Below, one piece after another: positions 1 through 7,580 of a DNA stretch of 22,161 nucleotides. This DNA is from a virus. A program made the translations under genes and the position numbers. The DNA lies in IMG/VR virus record IMGVR_UViG_3300020172_000655, positions 1 to 22,161 of that record; one strand, 5' to 3'. The stretch's first letter is position 1. Each line of letters starts with the position of its first letter. Below the pieces are notes generated by a model, which did not search any database, was not told the DNA's origin, and saw only the letters and a program-made list of their open reading frames with translations.

Positions 1-10
1 AGAAGGTGCA

Positions 11-1261
11 ATGGACAGCGAATCTATCTTTAAACAATACAGTCAATATTCTAAGGAAGACCTAATGCAGGAATTCCCAAATATAACACCTAAGGATGCA
101 CAGACCATAGTTAACTACAGTCAATATGCTTGGGATTTTGTAAAAAGCGGTGCTACAAAACAACCAGAATTTATCAATGCTAAAAATCAAGTAATACAAA
201 GAGTTCAACAAGCTATGAGTGGTGGCGGTGAATCTAAGGTCGGATTCGAAGCCTTTGAATCTTGGGCAGACTCTGTTGTAGAAGGAACATTAAATCCTGA
301 TATGCTAGGACTACTAATTGAATTACTACAGACAGGATTAACATTTGGCGGCAATGATGCGTTTGGTGCAATTGCTGCATTAGAAAACATCGGCATGTCA
401 AATCATCGTGACTGGGATAAATTAGAAGCAGCACTTCGTGGTGCCGCAGGTGCTAACCCAGACGGTGATCCTAAAGATGTTATTGTTCCTTGGCTACAAA
501 AAGATGATCCAGAAGCAGCCGCAGAAATTCAAAGAATGACAGAACCACAACAGGCAGAACCTGCGCCTGCTGATCCTTCGGCAGCACCTGTCGAACCTCC
601 CGTAGCAGAAGGTTTTGACCCTGTAGAACAAGCCTACTATGACTGGTCACAAATTCTACAAAAAGACGGTTATCGAAACCCCAACGTGTCCGGTGCTGAT
701 GCATTAGAACTAGTGGCAGGAGATTATCGAGGACCAGATGGCTACGTATCTACCATTAGAAATATTTTGACCTATGTCAAACAGAATCGTGCAGTACTTG
801 GTAAAGCAGTGTCAGATCATAAAACAGTTAAAGATTGTATCATAGATATTAAAAAAGAGTATCCTCAATTTTACCAGGCAGCACAACAACCGGAAGGTGT
901 AGACGAAGGTCCTGCTGATGAACCAGTCCATCAAGACCCTGATGCTGACGATAAGCGTTGGGACGATATGGACGAATCTGAAGACAGTATGGACAATGCC
1001 GAAATAAAGGAACCCCGTCAAGCATCAACACGTGAAATTGCCGAAACTGTAATGTCATTTTGTGATAAAGAAAATATGACATTCCCTAAAGGTGAGGAAG
1101 GCGTAATCATTCGTTGTGGTAAAATGTACGGGCCACGAGGTGAACAGTTAGCAAAAGGGTTGATTGAACATATCAAACAACAACGTGAAGCAAAAGAAGC
1201 TCAAAGGTCTGCTGTTATGCAGTTTGAAGAAATTCGTAGGCTGGCCGGCTTAGTCAAGTAA
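11..1261 (+). CDS. Unrecognised acidic phage protein, possibly virion-associated
   Basis: A 416-residue protein; ATG preceded by a Shine-Dalgarno-like AGAAGGTG, so it appears complete. I do not recognise the family. It has a helical N-terminal part (about 1-175), a Pro/Ala/Glu-rich linker (about 178-203), a second globular segment (about 205-290), a strongly acidic stretch (about 295-332) and a charged C-terminal helix ending in EEIRRLAGLVK. No signal peptide, membrane segment or catalytic motif is visible. Linker-separated domains and an acidic region would suit a phage structural or assembly protein, but that is inference only. It lies upstream of the FkbM-like methyltransferase and is separated from it by a perfect hairpin. 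It could equally be a replication-associated protein. Confidence 0.75.
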   Translation: MDSESIFKQYSQYSKEDLMQEFPNITPKDAQTIVNYSQYAWDFVKSGATKQPEFINAKNQVIQRVQQAMSGGGESKVGFEAFESWADSVVEGTLNPDMLGLLIELLQTGLTFGGNDAFGAIAALENIGMSNHRDWDKLEAALRGAAGANPDGDPKDVIVPWLQKDDPEAAAEIQRMTEPQQAEPAPADPSAAPVEPPVAEGFDPVEQAYYDWSQILQKDGYRNPNVSGADALELVAGDYRGPDGYVSTIRNILTYVKQNRAVLGKAVSDHKTVKDCIIDIKKEYPQFYQAAQQPEGVDEGPADEPVHQDPDADDKRWDDMDESEDSMDNAEIKEPRQASTREIAETVMSFCDKENMTFPKGEEGVIIRCGKMYGPRGEQLAKGLIEHIKQQREAKEAQRSAVMQFEEIRRLAGLVK

Positions 1262-1262
1262 A

Positions 1263-1282
1263 TACCCTAAACATTTAGGGTA
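1263..1282 (+). promoter_or_regulatory. Hairpin covering the RBS of the methyltransferase gene
   Basis: A perfect inverted repeat with arms TACCCTAAA (1263-1271) and TTTAGGGTA (1274-1282). The AGGG that would serve as ribosome binding site for the ATG at 1286 lies in the 3' arm. No T-run follows, so it does not look like an intrinsic terminator. It may limit translation of the downstream gene or protect the 3' end of the upstream message. Confidence 0.5.
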
Positions 1283-1285
1283 CTT

Positions 1286-2038
1286 ATGAATATAGAATTT
1301 TTCTCTCACGAACAACAAGATGAGTTCGTTTATAATCTCTTTGACGGAAAAACCAACGGTACGTTTATTGACCTGGCCTGTGCTCACCCAATCACAGGGA
1401 ATAATACATATACACTGGAAAAATACTGCGGCTGGACAGGCTGGTGTTTTGATCTAGTCGATGTTGAGAGTAGAGATCAATGGAGTTCAAAACGTCAAAC
1501 AAAATTTCATCAAATGGATGCTACTTCTGCAGAATTTGCGGTATTTTTAACCAATAATATTCCGCATGATACTGTTATTGATTACATTTCTTTAGATATT
1601 GACGGCGCCAGTATGCAGGCATTAGATAGAATAATTCTAGGTGGTGTAAAATTTAAAGCAATGACATTTGAACACGAATCTTTCAAAGACGAATATCTAA
1701 GAACAGCGTCACGGGCAACATTAGAAGGTCTAGGCATGGTACGCTTATTTGAAGATGTGGTAATTCCACCAGTGCTGGGATATTATCCTGGTAAAACTCA
1801 AATATTTGAAGATTGGTGGATAAATCCTGATTATTTTGATGCAGATATACTGTCTATCAAAACCAGCGGACAAGAATTTAAACACAATGTTGAGCTTCTT
1901 AAGCAATATAAAAATTTATCATATACTGGTATACACGCTTGTTCACTAGCATGGCCTAATGAATACAAAATATTTGACGGACCACATCAAGAAGCAGAAT
2001 ACAAGGAAAAATTCCGGAAATATTATCAAGAAAATTAA
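1286..2038 (+). CDS. FkbM-like SAM-dependent methyltransferase
   Basis: A 250-residue protein resembling the FkbM / Methyltransf_21 family, which O-methylates sugars and other small groups. Residues about 26-57 read FIDLACAHPITGNNTYTLEK followed by GWTGWCFDL, the family's glycine-poor SAM-binding motif I with the NTYxLEK signature. DYISLDIDGAS near 98-108 matches the motif carrying an acidic pair after a strand. No signal peptide or membrane segment is visible. Its start is ATG 1286, with AGGG at 1277-1280 buried in a hairpin. The next gene is gp32, behind a terminator and promoter, so this gene probably ends the upstream transcription unit. A role in methylating a phage or host glycan is inference. 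The family call rests on motif I and overall length. Confidence 0.75.
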   Translation: MNIEFFSHEQQDEFVYNLFDGKTNGTFIDLACAHPITGNNTYTLEKYCGWTGWCFDLVDVESRDQWSSKRQTKFHQMDATSAEFAVFLTNNIPHDTVIDYISLDIDGASMQALDRIILGGVKFKAMTFEHESFKDEYLRTASRATLEGLGMVRLFEDVVIPPVLGYYPGKTQIFEDWWINPDYFDADILSIKTSGQEFKHNVELLKQYKNLSYTGIHACSLAWPNEYKIFDGPHQEAEYKEKFRKYYQEN

Positions 2039-2064
2039 TTCGGCAAAAATATTTTGTTCTCCTG

Positions 2065-2093
2065 TTGACAGGATAAATAAAACTGTGTATAGT
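2065..2093 (+). promoter_or_regulatory. Sigma70-type promoter for gp32
   Basis: TTGACA at 2065-2070 and TATAGT at 2088-2093 are separated by exactly 17 bases, a near-consensus bacterial housekeeping promoter. The predicted start is near 2100, giving a leader of about 75 nt before the gp32 ATG. The -10 box lies inside the 5' arm of the terminator hairpin, so transcripts from this promoter would lack that arm. It is probably an early or middle promoter using host RNA polymerase. Confidence 0.65.
2072..2079 (+). promoter_or_regulatory. T4-type late promoter octamer (GATAAATA)
   Basis: GATAAATA matches the T4 late-promoter -10 element TATAAATA at 7 of 8 positions and fits the NATAAATA form reported for T4-like cyanophages. 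It lies between the -35 and -10 boxes of the sigma70-like promoter, about 100 bases before gp32. It is one of only three plus-strand ATAAATA words I found in the window, all intergenic. A transcript from it would begin near 2085, inside the terminator hairpin, so its function here is uncertain. Confidence 0.4.
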
Positions 2094-2119
2094 TAACGCT
2101 ATGCACAGTTTTTCTTTTT
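2080..2119 (+). terminator. Intrinsic terminator upstream of gp32
   Basis: The arms AAACTGTGTATAG (2080-2092) and CTATGCACAGTTT (2099-2111) form a 13-bp stem with one G-U pair and the loop TTAACG. A T-rich tract, TTTTTCTTTTT, spans 2109-2119. This is a classical Rho-independent terminator that would stop transcripts from the methyltransferase gene. Its 5' arm contains the -10 box of the gp32 promoter, so terminator and promoter are interlocked. Confidence 0.75.
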
Positions 2120-2148
2120 AGTCAGTTGGCTAGAAAGAAGAGGCAACT
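2109..2148 (+). promoter_or_regulatory. Candidate H-type pseudoknot in the gp32 leader
   Basis: The pyrimidine run 2109-2121 can pair with the purine run 2130-2142 over 13 positions including three G-U pairs. The loop holds AGTTG (2124-2128), complementary to CAACT (2144-2148) just 3' of that stem, the arrangement of an H-type pseudoknot. If the inner 7 bp of stem 1 form, the third loop is about 7 nt and sterically reasonable; with all 13 bp it would not be. T4 gp32 represses its own translation from a leader pseudoknot at a similar distance from the start codon. Here the ATG is 27 nt downstream, with AAGGAG at 2163-2168. Confidence 0.45.
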
Positions 2149-2175
2149 AAAGGCATATTATCAAGGAGAAACATT

Positions 2176-3165
2176 ATGGCAACTTTAGCAGAAATCAGAG
2201 CAAAACTTCAAGCATCATCTCAACAAAACACCGGCGGCTCGACAGGTGGAGACAACGCAATTTACCCCCATTGGAATATCGCAGAAGGACAGACCGCAAC
2301 GGTTCGTTTCTTACCTGACGCTGATCCAAACAATACCTTTTTCTGGATTGAACGTGCAATGATCAAGTTGCCATTCGCCGGTGTTAAAGGTGAAACAAAC
2401 TCAAAACCCGTGACTGTACAAGTTCCTTGTATGGAAATGTGGGGCGAGACTTGCCCAATCTTAACTGAGGTTCGTCCTTGGTTCAAAGATCCAAGTCTTG
2501 AAGACATGGGTCGTAAGTACTGGAAGAAGAAGAGCTTCTTGTTCCAAGGCTTTGTAGTTGACAGCCAATACAAAGAAGATGGGAAACAGCCAGAAAATCC
2601 AATCCGTAGATTTATCATCGGTAGCCAGATTTTTAACATTATCAAGGCTGCATTGATGGATCCAGACATGGAAGAATTGCCAACAGACTACCTACGTGGC
2701 GTTGATTTCCGTATTGTAAAAACTAGTAAAGGTGGTTATGCAGACTATTCTACTAGTAACTGGGCTCGTCGTGAACGTGCTCTTACTGAAGAAGAAAATG
2801 CAGCCGTTAAGCAACACGGTCCCTTTAATTTAAAGGACTTTTTGCCTAAGAAACCAGGTGAAGTTGAACTCAAGGTTATGAAAGAAATGTTTGAAGCGTC
2901 AGTCGACGGTGAAGCATTTGACATGGAACGTTGGGGTCAATATTTTAAACCAGCTGGTATGGGTGGAAGTGGTCAAGCAACTGGTAGCGGATCATCTGCA
3001 CCAGCTAAGGCAGTACCTGCACCAACAAAGGCAGCACAAGAAGACGAAGCTCCTTTTGAAACTGATACTCCTAAGGTGTCAGCACCGGCAGCTACTGGCG
3101 GTTCAGAAGCCAGTTCACGAGCACAAGACATCTTGGCAAAGATCAAAGCACGTCAGACAACTTAA
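2176..3165 (+). CDS. 32: Single-stranded DNA-binding protein gp32
   Basis: A 329-residue protein that should coat single-stranded DNA at replication forks and recombination intermediates and recruit UvsX/UvsY and gp41. The core matches the gp32 family: PHWNIAEGQTATVRFLPDAD (31-50), the FFWIERAMIKLPF strand region, and the YWKKKSFLFQGFVVDS block near 115-130. T4 gp32 binds zinc through one His and three Cys. Here only Cys85 and Cys93 are visible in that region, so the zinc site seems reduced or absent. The C-terminal tail (about 260-329) is Gly/Ser/Pro/Ala-rich with a short acidic patch and ends in a basic helix resembling the N-terminal TLAEIRAKLQ segment. It has a strong AAGGAG ribosome site and its own promoter. 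Confidence 0.93.
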   Translation: MATLAEIRAKLQASSQQNTGGSTGGDNAIYPHWNIAEGQTATVRFLPDADPNNTFFWIERAMIKLPFAGVKGETNSKPVTVQVPCMEMWGETCPILTEVRPWFKDPSLEDMGRKYWKKKSFLFQGFVVDSQYKEDGKQPENPIRRFIIGSQIFNIIKAALMDPDMEELPTDYLRGVDFRIVKTSKGGYADYSTSNWARRERALTEEENAAVKQHGPFNLKDFLPKKPGEVELKVMKEMFEASVDGEAFDMERWGQYFKPAGMGGSGQATGSGSSAPAKAVPAPTKAAQEDEAPFETDTPKVSAPAATGGSEASSRAQDILAKIKARQTT

Positions 3166-3179
3166 TCTAGGGGATCATA

Positions 3180-4232
3180 ATGGGAAAAGCATTTGATATC
3201 TCTAAATTCCGTAAATCTATCACTAAATCTATTGACGGTTTAGGTATTGGATTTAATGATCCGACAGATTGGATCAGTACCGGTAACTATGCTCTTAACT
3301 ATTTGATCTCTGGGGACTTCCTTAAGGGAGTTCCCCTTGGCAAAGTTACAGTCTTTGCAGGAGAAAGTGGTGCAGGCAAAAGTTATATTTGTTCTGGTAA
3401 CATTATTAAGAACGCACAAGAGCAAGGCATTTATGTTATCCTAGTTGATAGCGAAAATGCTCTCGATGAAGAATGGCTAAAGGCGTTAGGAGTAGATACC
3501 AGCGAAAATAAACTGTTGAAACTCAACATGGCTATGATCGATGACGTGGCAAAAACCATTTCAGAGTTCATGAAAGAATATAAATTGATGCCAGTTGAAG
3601 AACGTCCTAAAGTTATGTTTGTAGTCGACAGTTTAGGTATGTTGTTAACTCCAACTGATGTAAATCAGTTCGAAGCAGGTGAAATGAAAGGTGACATGGG
3701 CCGTAAACCTAAAGCACTTACATCACTTGTTCGTAACTGTGTTAACATGTTTGGTACTTATAATGTAGGAATGGTTTGTACAAATCACACCTATGCTAGC
3801 CAAGACATGTTTGATCCTGATGATAAGATTTCAGGCGGTCAAGGCTTCATTTATGCATCAAGTATTGTGGTTGCTATGAAAAAGTTAAAACTTAAAACAG
3901 ACTCAGACGGTAATAAAACTTCTGAAGTACACGGAATTCGTTCCGCTTGTAAAATTATGAAGACTCGGTATGCTAAACCTTTTGAAGGTGTGCAGGTTGA
4001 AATTCCATATTCAACAGGTATGAGTCCAACTAGCGGTTTAGTTGACCTTTTTGAGAAAAAAGGTATATTGACAAAGAGCGGAAATAAGTTACAATATATA
4101 AGTAAAGCGACAGGTGAAGTCTTTTCAGAGTTTCGTAAAAACTGGACAGAAGAAAAACTTTCAGTGATTATGACAGAATGGGATGAGTCAGCTGTTACCG
4201 CTGTTTTAGTGGAAGAAACTGAGGAAGCATAA
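3180..4232 (+). CDS. uvsX: UvsX RecA-like recombinase
   Basis: A 350-residue strand-exchange protein that forms filaments on single-stranded DNA and drives recombination-dependent replication and repair. The Walker A motif GESGAGKS is at 61-68, a hydrophobic strand ending in the conserved Asp (LVDSENALDEEW) at 88-99, and Walker B VMFVVDSLGM at 145-154. A DNA-binding loop region, DPDDKISGGQGFIYASS, lies near 214-230. Length is close to T4 UvsX (about 390), slightly short at the C-terminus. AGGGG precedes the ATG by a few bases. It lies 14 bases after gp32, and its stop overlaps the next ATG (TAATG), indicating translational coupling within the recombination operon. Confidence 0.95.
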   Translation: MGKAFDISKFRKSITKSIDGLGIGFNDPTDWISTGNYALNYLISGDFLKGVPLGKVTVFAGESGAGKSYICSGNIIKNAQEQGIYVILVDSENALDEEWLKALGVDTSENKLLKLNMAMIDDVAKTISEFMKEYKLMPVEERPKVMFVVDSLGMLLTPTDVNQFEAGEMKGDMGRKPKALTSLVRNCVNMFGTYNVGMVCTNHTYASQDMFDPDDKISGGQGFIYASSIVVAMKKLKLKTDSDGNKTSEVHGIRSACKIMKTRYAKPFEGVQVEIPYSTGMSPTSGLVDLFEKKGILTKSGNKLQYISKATGEVFSEFRKNWTEEKLSVIMTEWDESAVTAVLVEETEEA

Positions 4233-4480
4233 TGGAAGAAAGTTTAATTATGGAAGTTTGGGATACCTTCCGTGAATATATCCCTGACAAAAACAAAGAA
4301 ATGGCTGCAAATCAATATGTCGATTTCTTGCTCGGTAAAGATGTCGATACATCTGTGCTAGAAGGCCTCATGGGCTATGATCCCCATCTTGATGATGCTA
4401 TCAAAGCAGTGATAGATGAAACTAAAGAATGGGAAGACGGCGAAGATGAAGACGGTTATTACGAGGAAGATGAGGACTAA
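4232..4480 (+). CDS. Small acidic protein between uvsX and uvsY
   Basis: An 82-residue protein with no recognised function. The C-terminal third is almost entirely Glu, Asp, Gly and Tyr; the N-terminal part is predicted helical. Its start overlaps the uvsX stop by one base and its stop overlaps the next start by one base, so it is translated with the recombination genes. A DNA-mimic or a partner for the basic surfaces of UvsX or UvsY are possibilities drawn only from charge and position. Confidence 0.75.
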   Translation: MEESLIMEVWDTFREYIPDKNKEMAANQYVDFLLGKDVDTSVLEGLMGYDPHLDDAIKAVIDETKEWEDGEDEDGYYEEDED

Positions 4481-4938
4481 TGATGAACTGGTATAGCAAA
4501 GTCAGCAAAGACATTGCCCATTTGCCAGGATGCATCGATTACTACTACGCAGAGCTAGACGAAGCCAAGAAAGAGGTCAAGGTCTATGGAAACATGGAAA
4601 AGGCCTCTGCGGCTTTGCCTGGCATTGTAGCTCATCGATTCAATCAGCTTCAAGAAATTGAAGGCGTTCTCGAATATCTAAACATTGAACTACGTAGGCT
4701 TCGTTCGAAGACCTTTAAAAAGTATTTGGAAAACTATCAACGTGCCTTAAGCAGTAGAGATGTTGAAAAATATGTAGATGGTGAAGCAGACGTTGTTGAT
4801 ATGGAAAAAATTATCAACGAATTTGCTCTGCTACGTAATCAATGGTTAGGTATTATCAAAGGACTTGACATCAAACAATGGCAGATGAGTAATATCATTA
4901 AACTACGAACTGCTGGAATGGAAGATATTTCAATTTAA
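4480..4938 (+). CDS. uvsY: UvsY-like recombination mediator
   Basis: A 152-residue, largely helical, charged protein of the size of T4 UvsY (137 residues). UvsY loads UvsX on gp32-covered single-stranded DNA. Segments resembling UvsY of marine T4-like phages are YYAELDEAKKEV near 22-33, the basic helix with YQRALSSRDVEKYVDGEAD near 87-105, and the C-terminal FALLRNQWLGIIKGLDIKQW plus NIIKLRTAGMEDISI. Position between uvsX and uvsW supports the call, since T4 has uvsW next to uvsY. Two consecutive ATG codons (4480 and 4483) are available, and the first overlaps the preceding stop. Recognition is by pattern and context, not a catalytic motif. Confidence 0.75.
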   Translation: MMNWYSKVSKDIAHLPGCIDYYYAELDEAKKEVKVYGNMEKASAALPGIVAHRFNQLQEIEGVLEYLNIELRRLRSKTFKKYLENYQRALSSRDVEKYVDGEADVVDMEKIINEFALLRNQWLGIIKGLDIKQWQMSNIIKLRTAGMEDISI

Positions 4939-4939
4939 T

Positions 4940-6142
4940 ATGACACTCTACGTTGAAGATCTAATTTGTCGATTGGCCTCAGACGGCGCATATCTTTTTT
5001 CTCAGGAGGTACCAGTATGGTCGGGAGATCGAGCTGTGATACAAAGCCTAGCAGCGGCACATACTCAAGGCCGCGCCTATACTCAAAAGCAGAGAGACCT
5101 TGTCATGCGGCTAGTTAAAAAGTATCAAAGCGCCTTAGTGGGAGAATTTGGAAAACTGGCTACCGATGCAATTGATTTAACAAGTTTTAGATTTCCTGTA
5201 GCTGAAGCTAAATCTTCAACAAAGTATATTAAAATAGAAAACAAGAAAATATTGGTATCCTTCCCTTATAGTGAAAAATTAGTAGAAAATATCAAAAAGT
5301 TCAAAGCCTCTACCAAGGTCAAATTAGCCGAATGGGATGTAGATAAAAAGGTATGGGCGTTCGATCTCGAAGAATCAAACGTACTATGGGTTGCTAATAA
5401 CCTAATGACTCCAGAATTTACAGTGGATGACAATTTTCTTGAAATTTTTGAAGAAATTACCCAGGTCCTTGAAAATATCGAGGACCATGTACCTATACTG
5501 GTTAATACTGAGGCCGGTTTTAAGTTTGCCAACGGACACAAGACCCTACCAGATATTGATGCTGATAATGTGATTGAGGCAGTTTTACTGGCCAAGCACT
5601 ATGGCATTTCAGTATGGGACGAAAAGGTGTCAAATTTGTTAAAAAATGAAGAAATTTCGCCTGTTTTAGATAAGTTTATTAATGAAACCGGTTCAGAAAA
5701 TTTAAATTTCGACTCGAGTACAACAAACATTGATCAGTTTAAAGACCTGTTCAAGTTTAATGTGCCTGTACTGATCGTCATTCCGGCCGGCTATGAACTC
5801 AAGTACCTAAAAAATTGGTACTTTTGGTTAAAATCACAAAATTTCCAAGAAAAAGACATTTCTGTGATGTTTAGGTTAGAGAACACAGTAGGACGCGATT
5901 TCAATGATTACGTGAGAACCTTTGAGCTAAACACTCCTCTCCACGAAAATACAAAAATTGTGTTTATCAGCCAAAAGTTACCTAAGCCTATAATTAAGTC
6001 AGGCATTGATTTTAAATTTGTGTTAAACTTAGGCAATATTACAGGGGTTCACTATAGTATCACCAGCTACCTACAAAATGAACCTTGTATGATCAAATAC
6101 ACTGACACCAAACAACTAGGCTATCGAAGTGACGTACTGTAA
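4940..6142 (+). CDS. HARP-like domain protein adjoining UvsW
   Basis: A 400-residue protein of uncertain function. Residues about 97-155 resemble the HARP domain of the eukaryotic annealing helicase SMARCAL1: a strand ending in SFPYSEKLVENIKKF, then AEWDVDKKVWAFDLEE. N-terminal to this is a helix, YTQKQRDLVMRLVKKY (48-63), of a kind seen before such domains in phage proteins. The C-terminal half (about 260-400) alternates strands and helices, for example VPVLIVIPAGYEL and KIVFISQKLP. It might be a degenerate helicase-like domain but lacks Walker A and DExH motifs. It overlaps the uvsW start by 14 bases. A fork-binding partner of UvsW is inferred from this coupling and the HARP similarity. Confidence 0.6.
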   Translation: MTLYVEDLICRLASDGAYLFSQEVPVWSGDRAVIQSLAAAHTQGRAYTQKQRDLVMRLVKKYQSALVGEFGKLATDAIDLTSFRFPVAEAKSSTKYIKIENKKILVSFPYSEKLVENIKKFKASTKVKLAEWDVDKKVWAFDLEESNVLWVANNLMTPEFTVDDNFLEIFEEITQVLENIEDHVPILVNTEAGFKFANGHKTLPDIDADNVIEAVLLAKHYGISVWDEKVSNLLKNEEISPVLDKFINETGSENLNFDSSTTNIDQFKDLFKFNVPVLIVIPAGYELKYLKNWYFWLKSQNFQEKDISVMFRLENTVGRDFNDYVRTFELNTPLHENTKIVFISQKLPKPIIKSGIDFKFVLNLGNITGVHYSITSYLQNEPCMIKYTDTKQLGYRSDVL

Positions 6143-7580
6143 AATTATCATCAAGGATGAGGTTAATGTTAAGATTGAAAATTTAGATCTTGACACACGT
6201 AAATCTTTGGTGAAAAAATTCAAATATTTTGACCAAAAAGCCAGATACCTACCAGCTTACAAGTTAGGTCGGTGGGACGGCTGTACCAGCTTCTTCGGCC
6301 TGGGCGGCGGCACGTATATGAGCATACTTCCAGAGGTCATTGAAGAATTAATTAGACAGGGGTATGATCCCGAACTTGAAGATCTACGTAACTCTACCCC
6401 ACTGAATTTTGCCGAAATTTCTGAAGATTTTTGGGGTGATCAAACTTGGCCAGAAGGTCATAGATTTGCCGGTGATAAGATTAGACTTCGTGATGACCAA
6501 GTAGAAGTAGTCAATAAGTTTCTTGAAAATCCTCAATGTATTCAAGAAATTGCCACTGGGTTCGGAAAAACAATAACTACGGCTACACTGGCAAAAATTG
6601 TCGAAAAATATGGTCGAAGCATAATCATTGTACCAAACAAAAGTCTAGTCGAACAAACTGAAGAAGACTTCATTAACTGTAGATTAGATGTAGGTGTGTA
6701 CTATGGTGATAGAAAAGAGCTAGGTAAAACTCACACAATTTGTACCTGGCAGAGCTTGAATATTTTAGACAAGAAATCACAGGACAATGACGAATTATTA
6801 ACACTGGCTGAATTTCTTGACGGAGTTCAAACAGTGATGGTTGATGAGGTACACATGGCCAAAGCTGATGTATTGAAGCGACTGTTGACTCAGAATATGA
6901 GTAATGCACCTATTCGTTGGGGGTTGACTGGTACAGTGCCTAAAGAGGATATAGAATTTCAAAATATTCGAGCTGCTTTAGGTGATGTAGTACATCGTGT
7001 ATCGGCACATGAACTACAGGAAAAGGGTGTATTAAGTAATTGTCATGTGAATGTTATTCAAACTGCCGAGTGGAAAGAGTTTGGAAGTTATCCAGAAGAG
7101 TTAAAATTTTTAGTAACTGACACAGATAGAATGACATGGGTTAGCAAACTGGTACAGGGCATAGCAGAAAGCGGAAATACACTGGTACTAGTTGATAGAA
7201 TTGAATCAGGAAAATTTATAGTAAATGAGATACCGGACAGCGTTTTTATTTCTGGAGAGGTAAAAACCAAAGATAGAAAAGAAGAATACGATGAAGTTAA
7301 AACTGCTGATAAAAAGATTATTGTGGCGACTTACGGTGTGGCCGCTGTGGGTATTAATATCCCTAGGATTTTTAATCTGGTTCTTCTTGAGTCCGGAAAG
7401 AGCTTTACTCGCGTTATACAAAGCATTGGCCGAGGTATTCGAAAAGCCGACGACAAAGACTTCGTCCAAATCTGGGACTTGACAGCATCTACAAAATATG
7501 CTAAAAAACACTTAACAGAACGTAAACGCTTCTACAAGGAAGCCAAGTATCCGTTCACAATTGAAAAGGTAAAATATTAA
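6129..7580 (+). CDS. uvsW: UvsW superfamily 2 DNA helicase
   Basis: A 483-residue ATP-dependent helicase; T4 UvsW (about 500 residues) migrates Holliday junctions, regresses forks and unwinds R-loops. The N-terminal domain (about 5-80) matches the UvsW N-domain, including the RYLPAYKLGRWDG segment. Helicase motifs are RDDQVEVV (121-128), Walker A ATGFGKT (142-148), DEVH (239-242), LTGT (266-269), motif V near ATYGVAAVGINIP (400-412) and motif VI QSIGRGIRK (431-439). The start is GTG at 6129; there is no ATG before the conserved N-domain. It overlaps the preceding HARP-like gene by 14 bases, so translation is probably coupled. All expected catalytic residues are present. Confidence 0.95.
   Translation: MTYCKIIIKDEVNVKIENLDLDTRKSLVKKFKYFDQKARYLPAYKLGRWDGCTSFFGLGGGTYMSILPEVIEELIRQGYDPELEDLRNSTPLNFAEISEDFWGDQTWPEGHRFAGDKIRLRDDQVEVVNKFLENPQCIQEIATGFGKTITTATLAKIVEKYGRSIIIVPNKSLVEQTEEDFINCRLDVGVYYGDRKELGKTHTICTWQSLNILDKKSQDNDELLTLAEFLDGVQTVMVDEVHMAKADVLKRLLTQNMSNAPIRWGLTGTVPKEDIEFQNIRAALGDVVHRVSAHELQEKGVLSNCHVNVIQTAEWKEFGSYPEELKFLVTDTDRMTWVSKLVQGIAESGNTLVLVDRIESGKFIVNEIPDSVFISGEVKTKDRKEEYDEVKTADKKIIVATYGVAAVGINIPRIFNLVLLESGKSFTRVIQSIGRGIRKADDKDFVQIWDLTASTKYAKKHLTERKRFYKEAKYPFTIEKVKY

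Noticed and set aside
2262-2669. 135-codon minus-strand frame opposite gp32
   Set aside because: It is fully inside the well-supported gp32 gene and has no recognisable domain or ribosome site.
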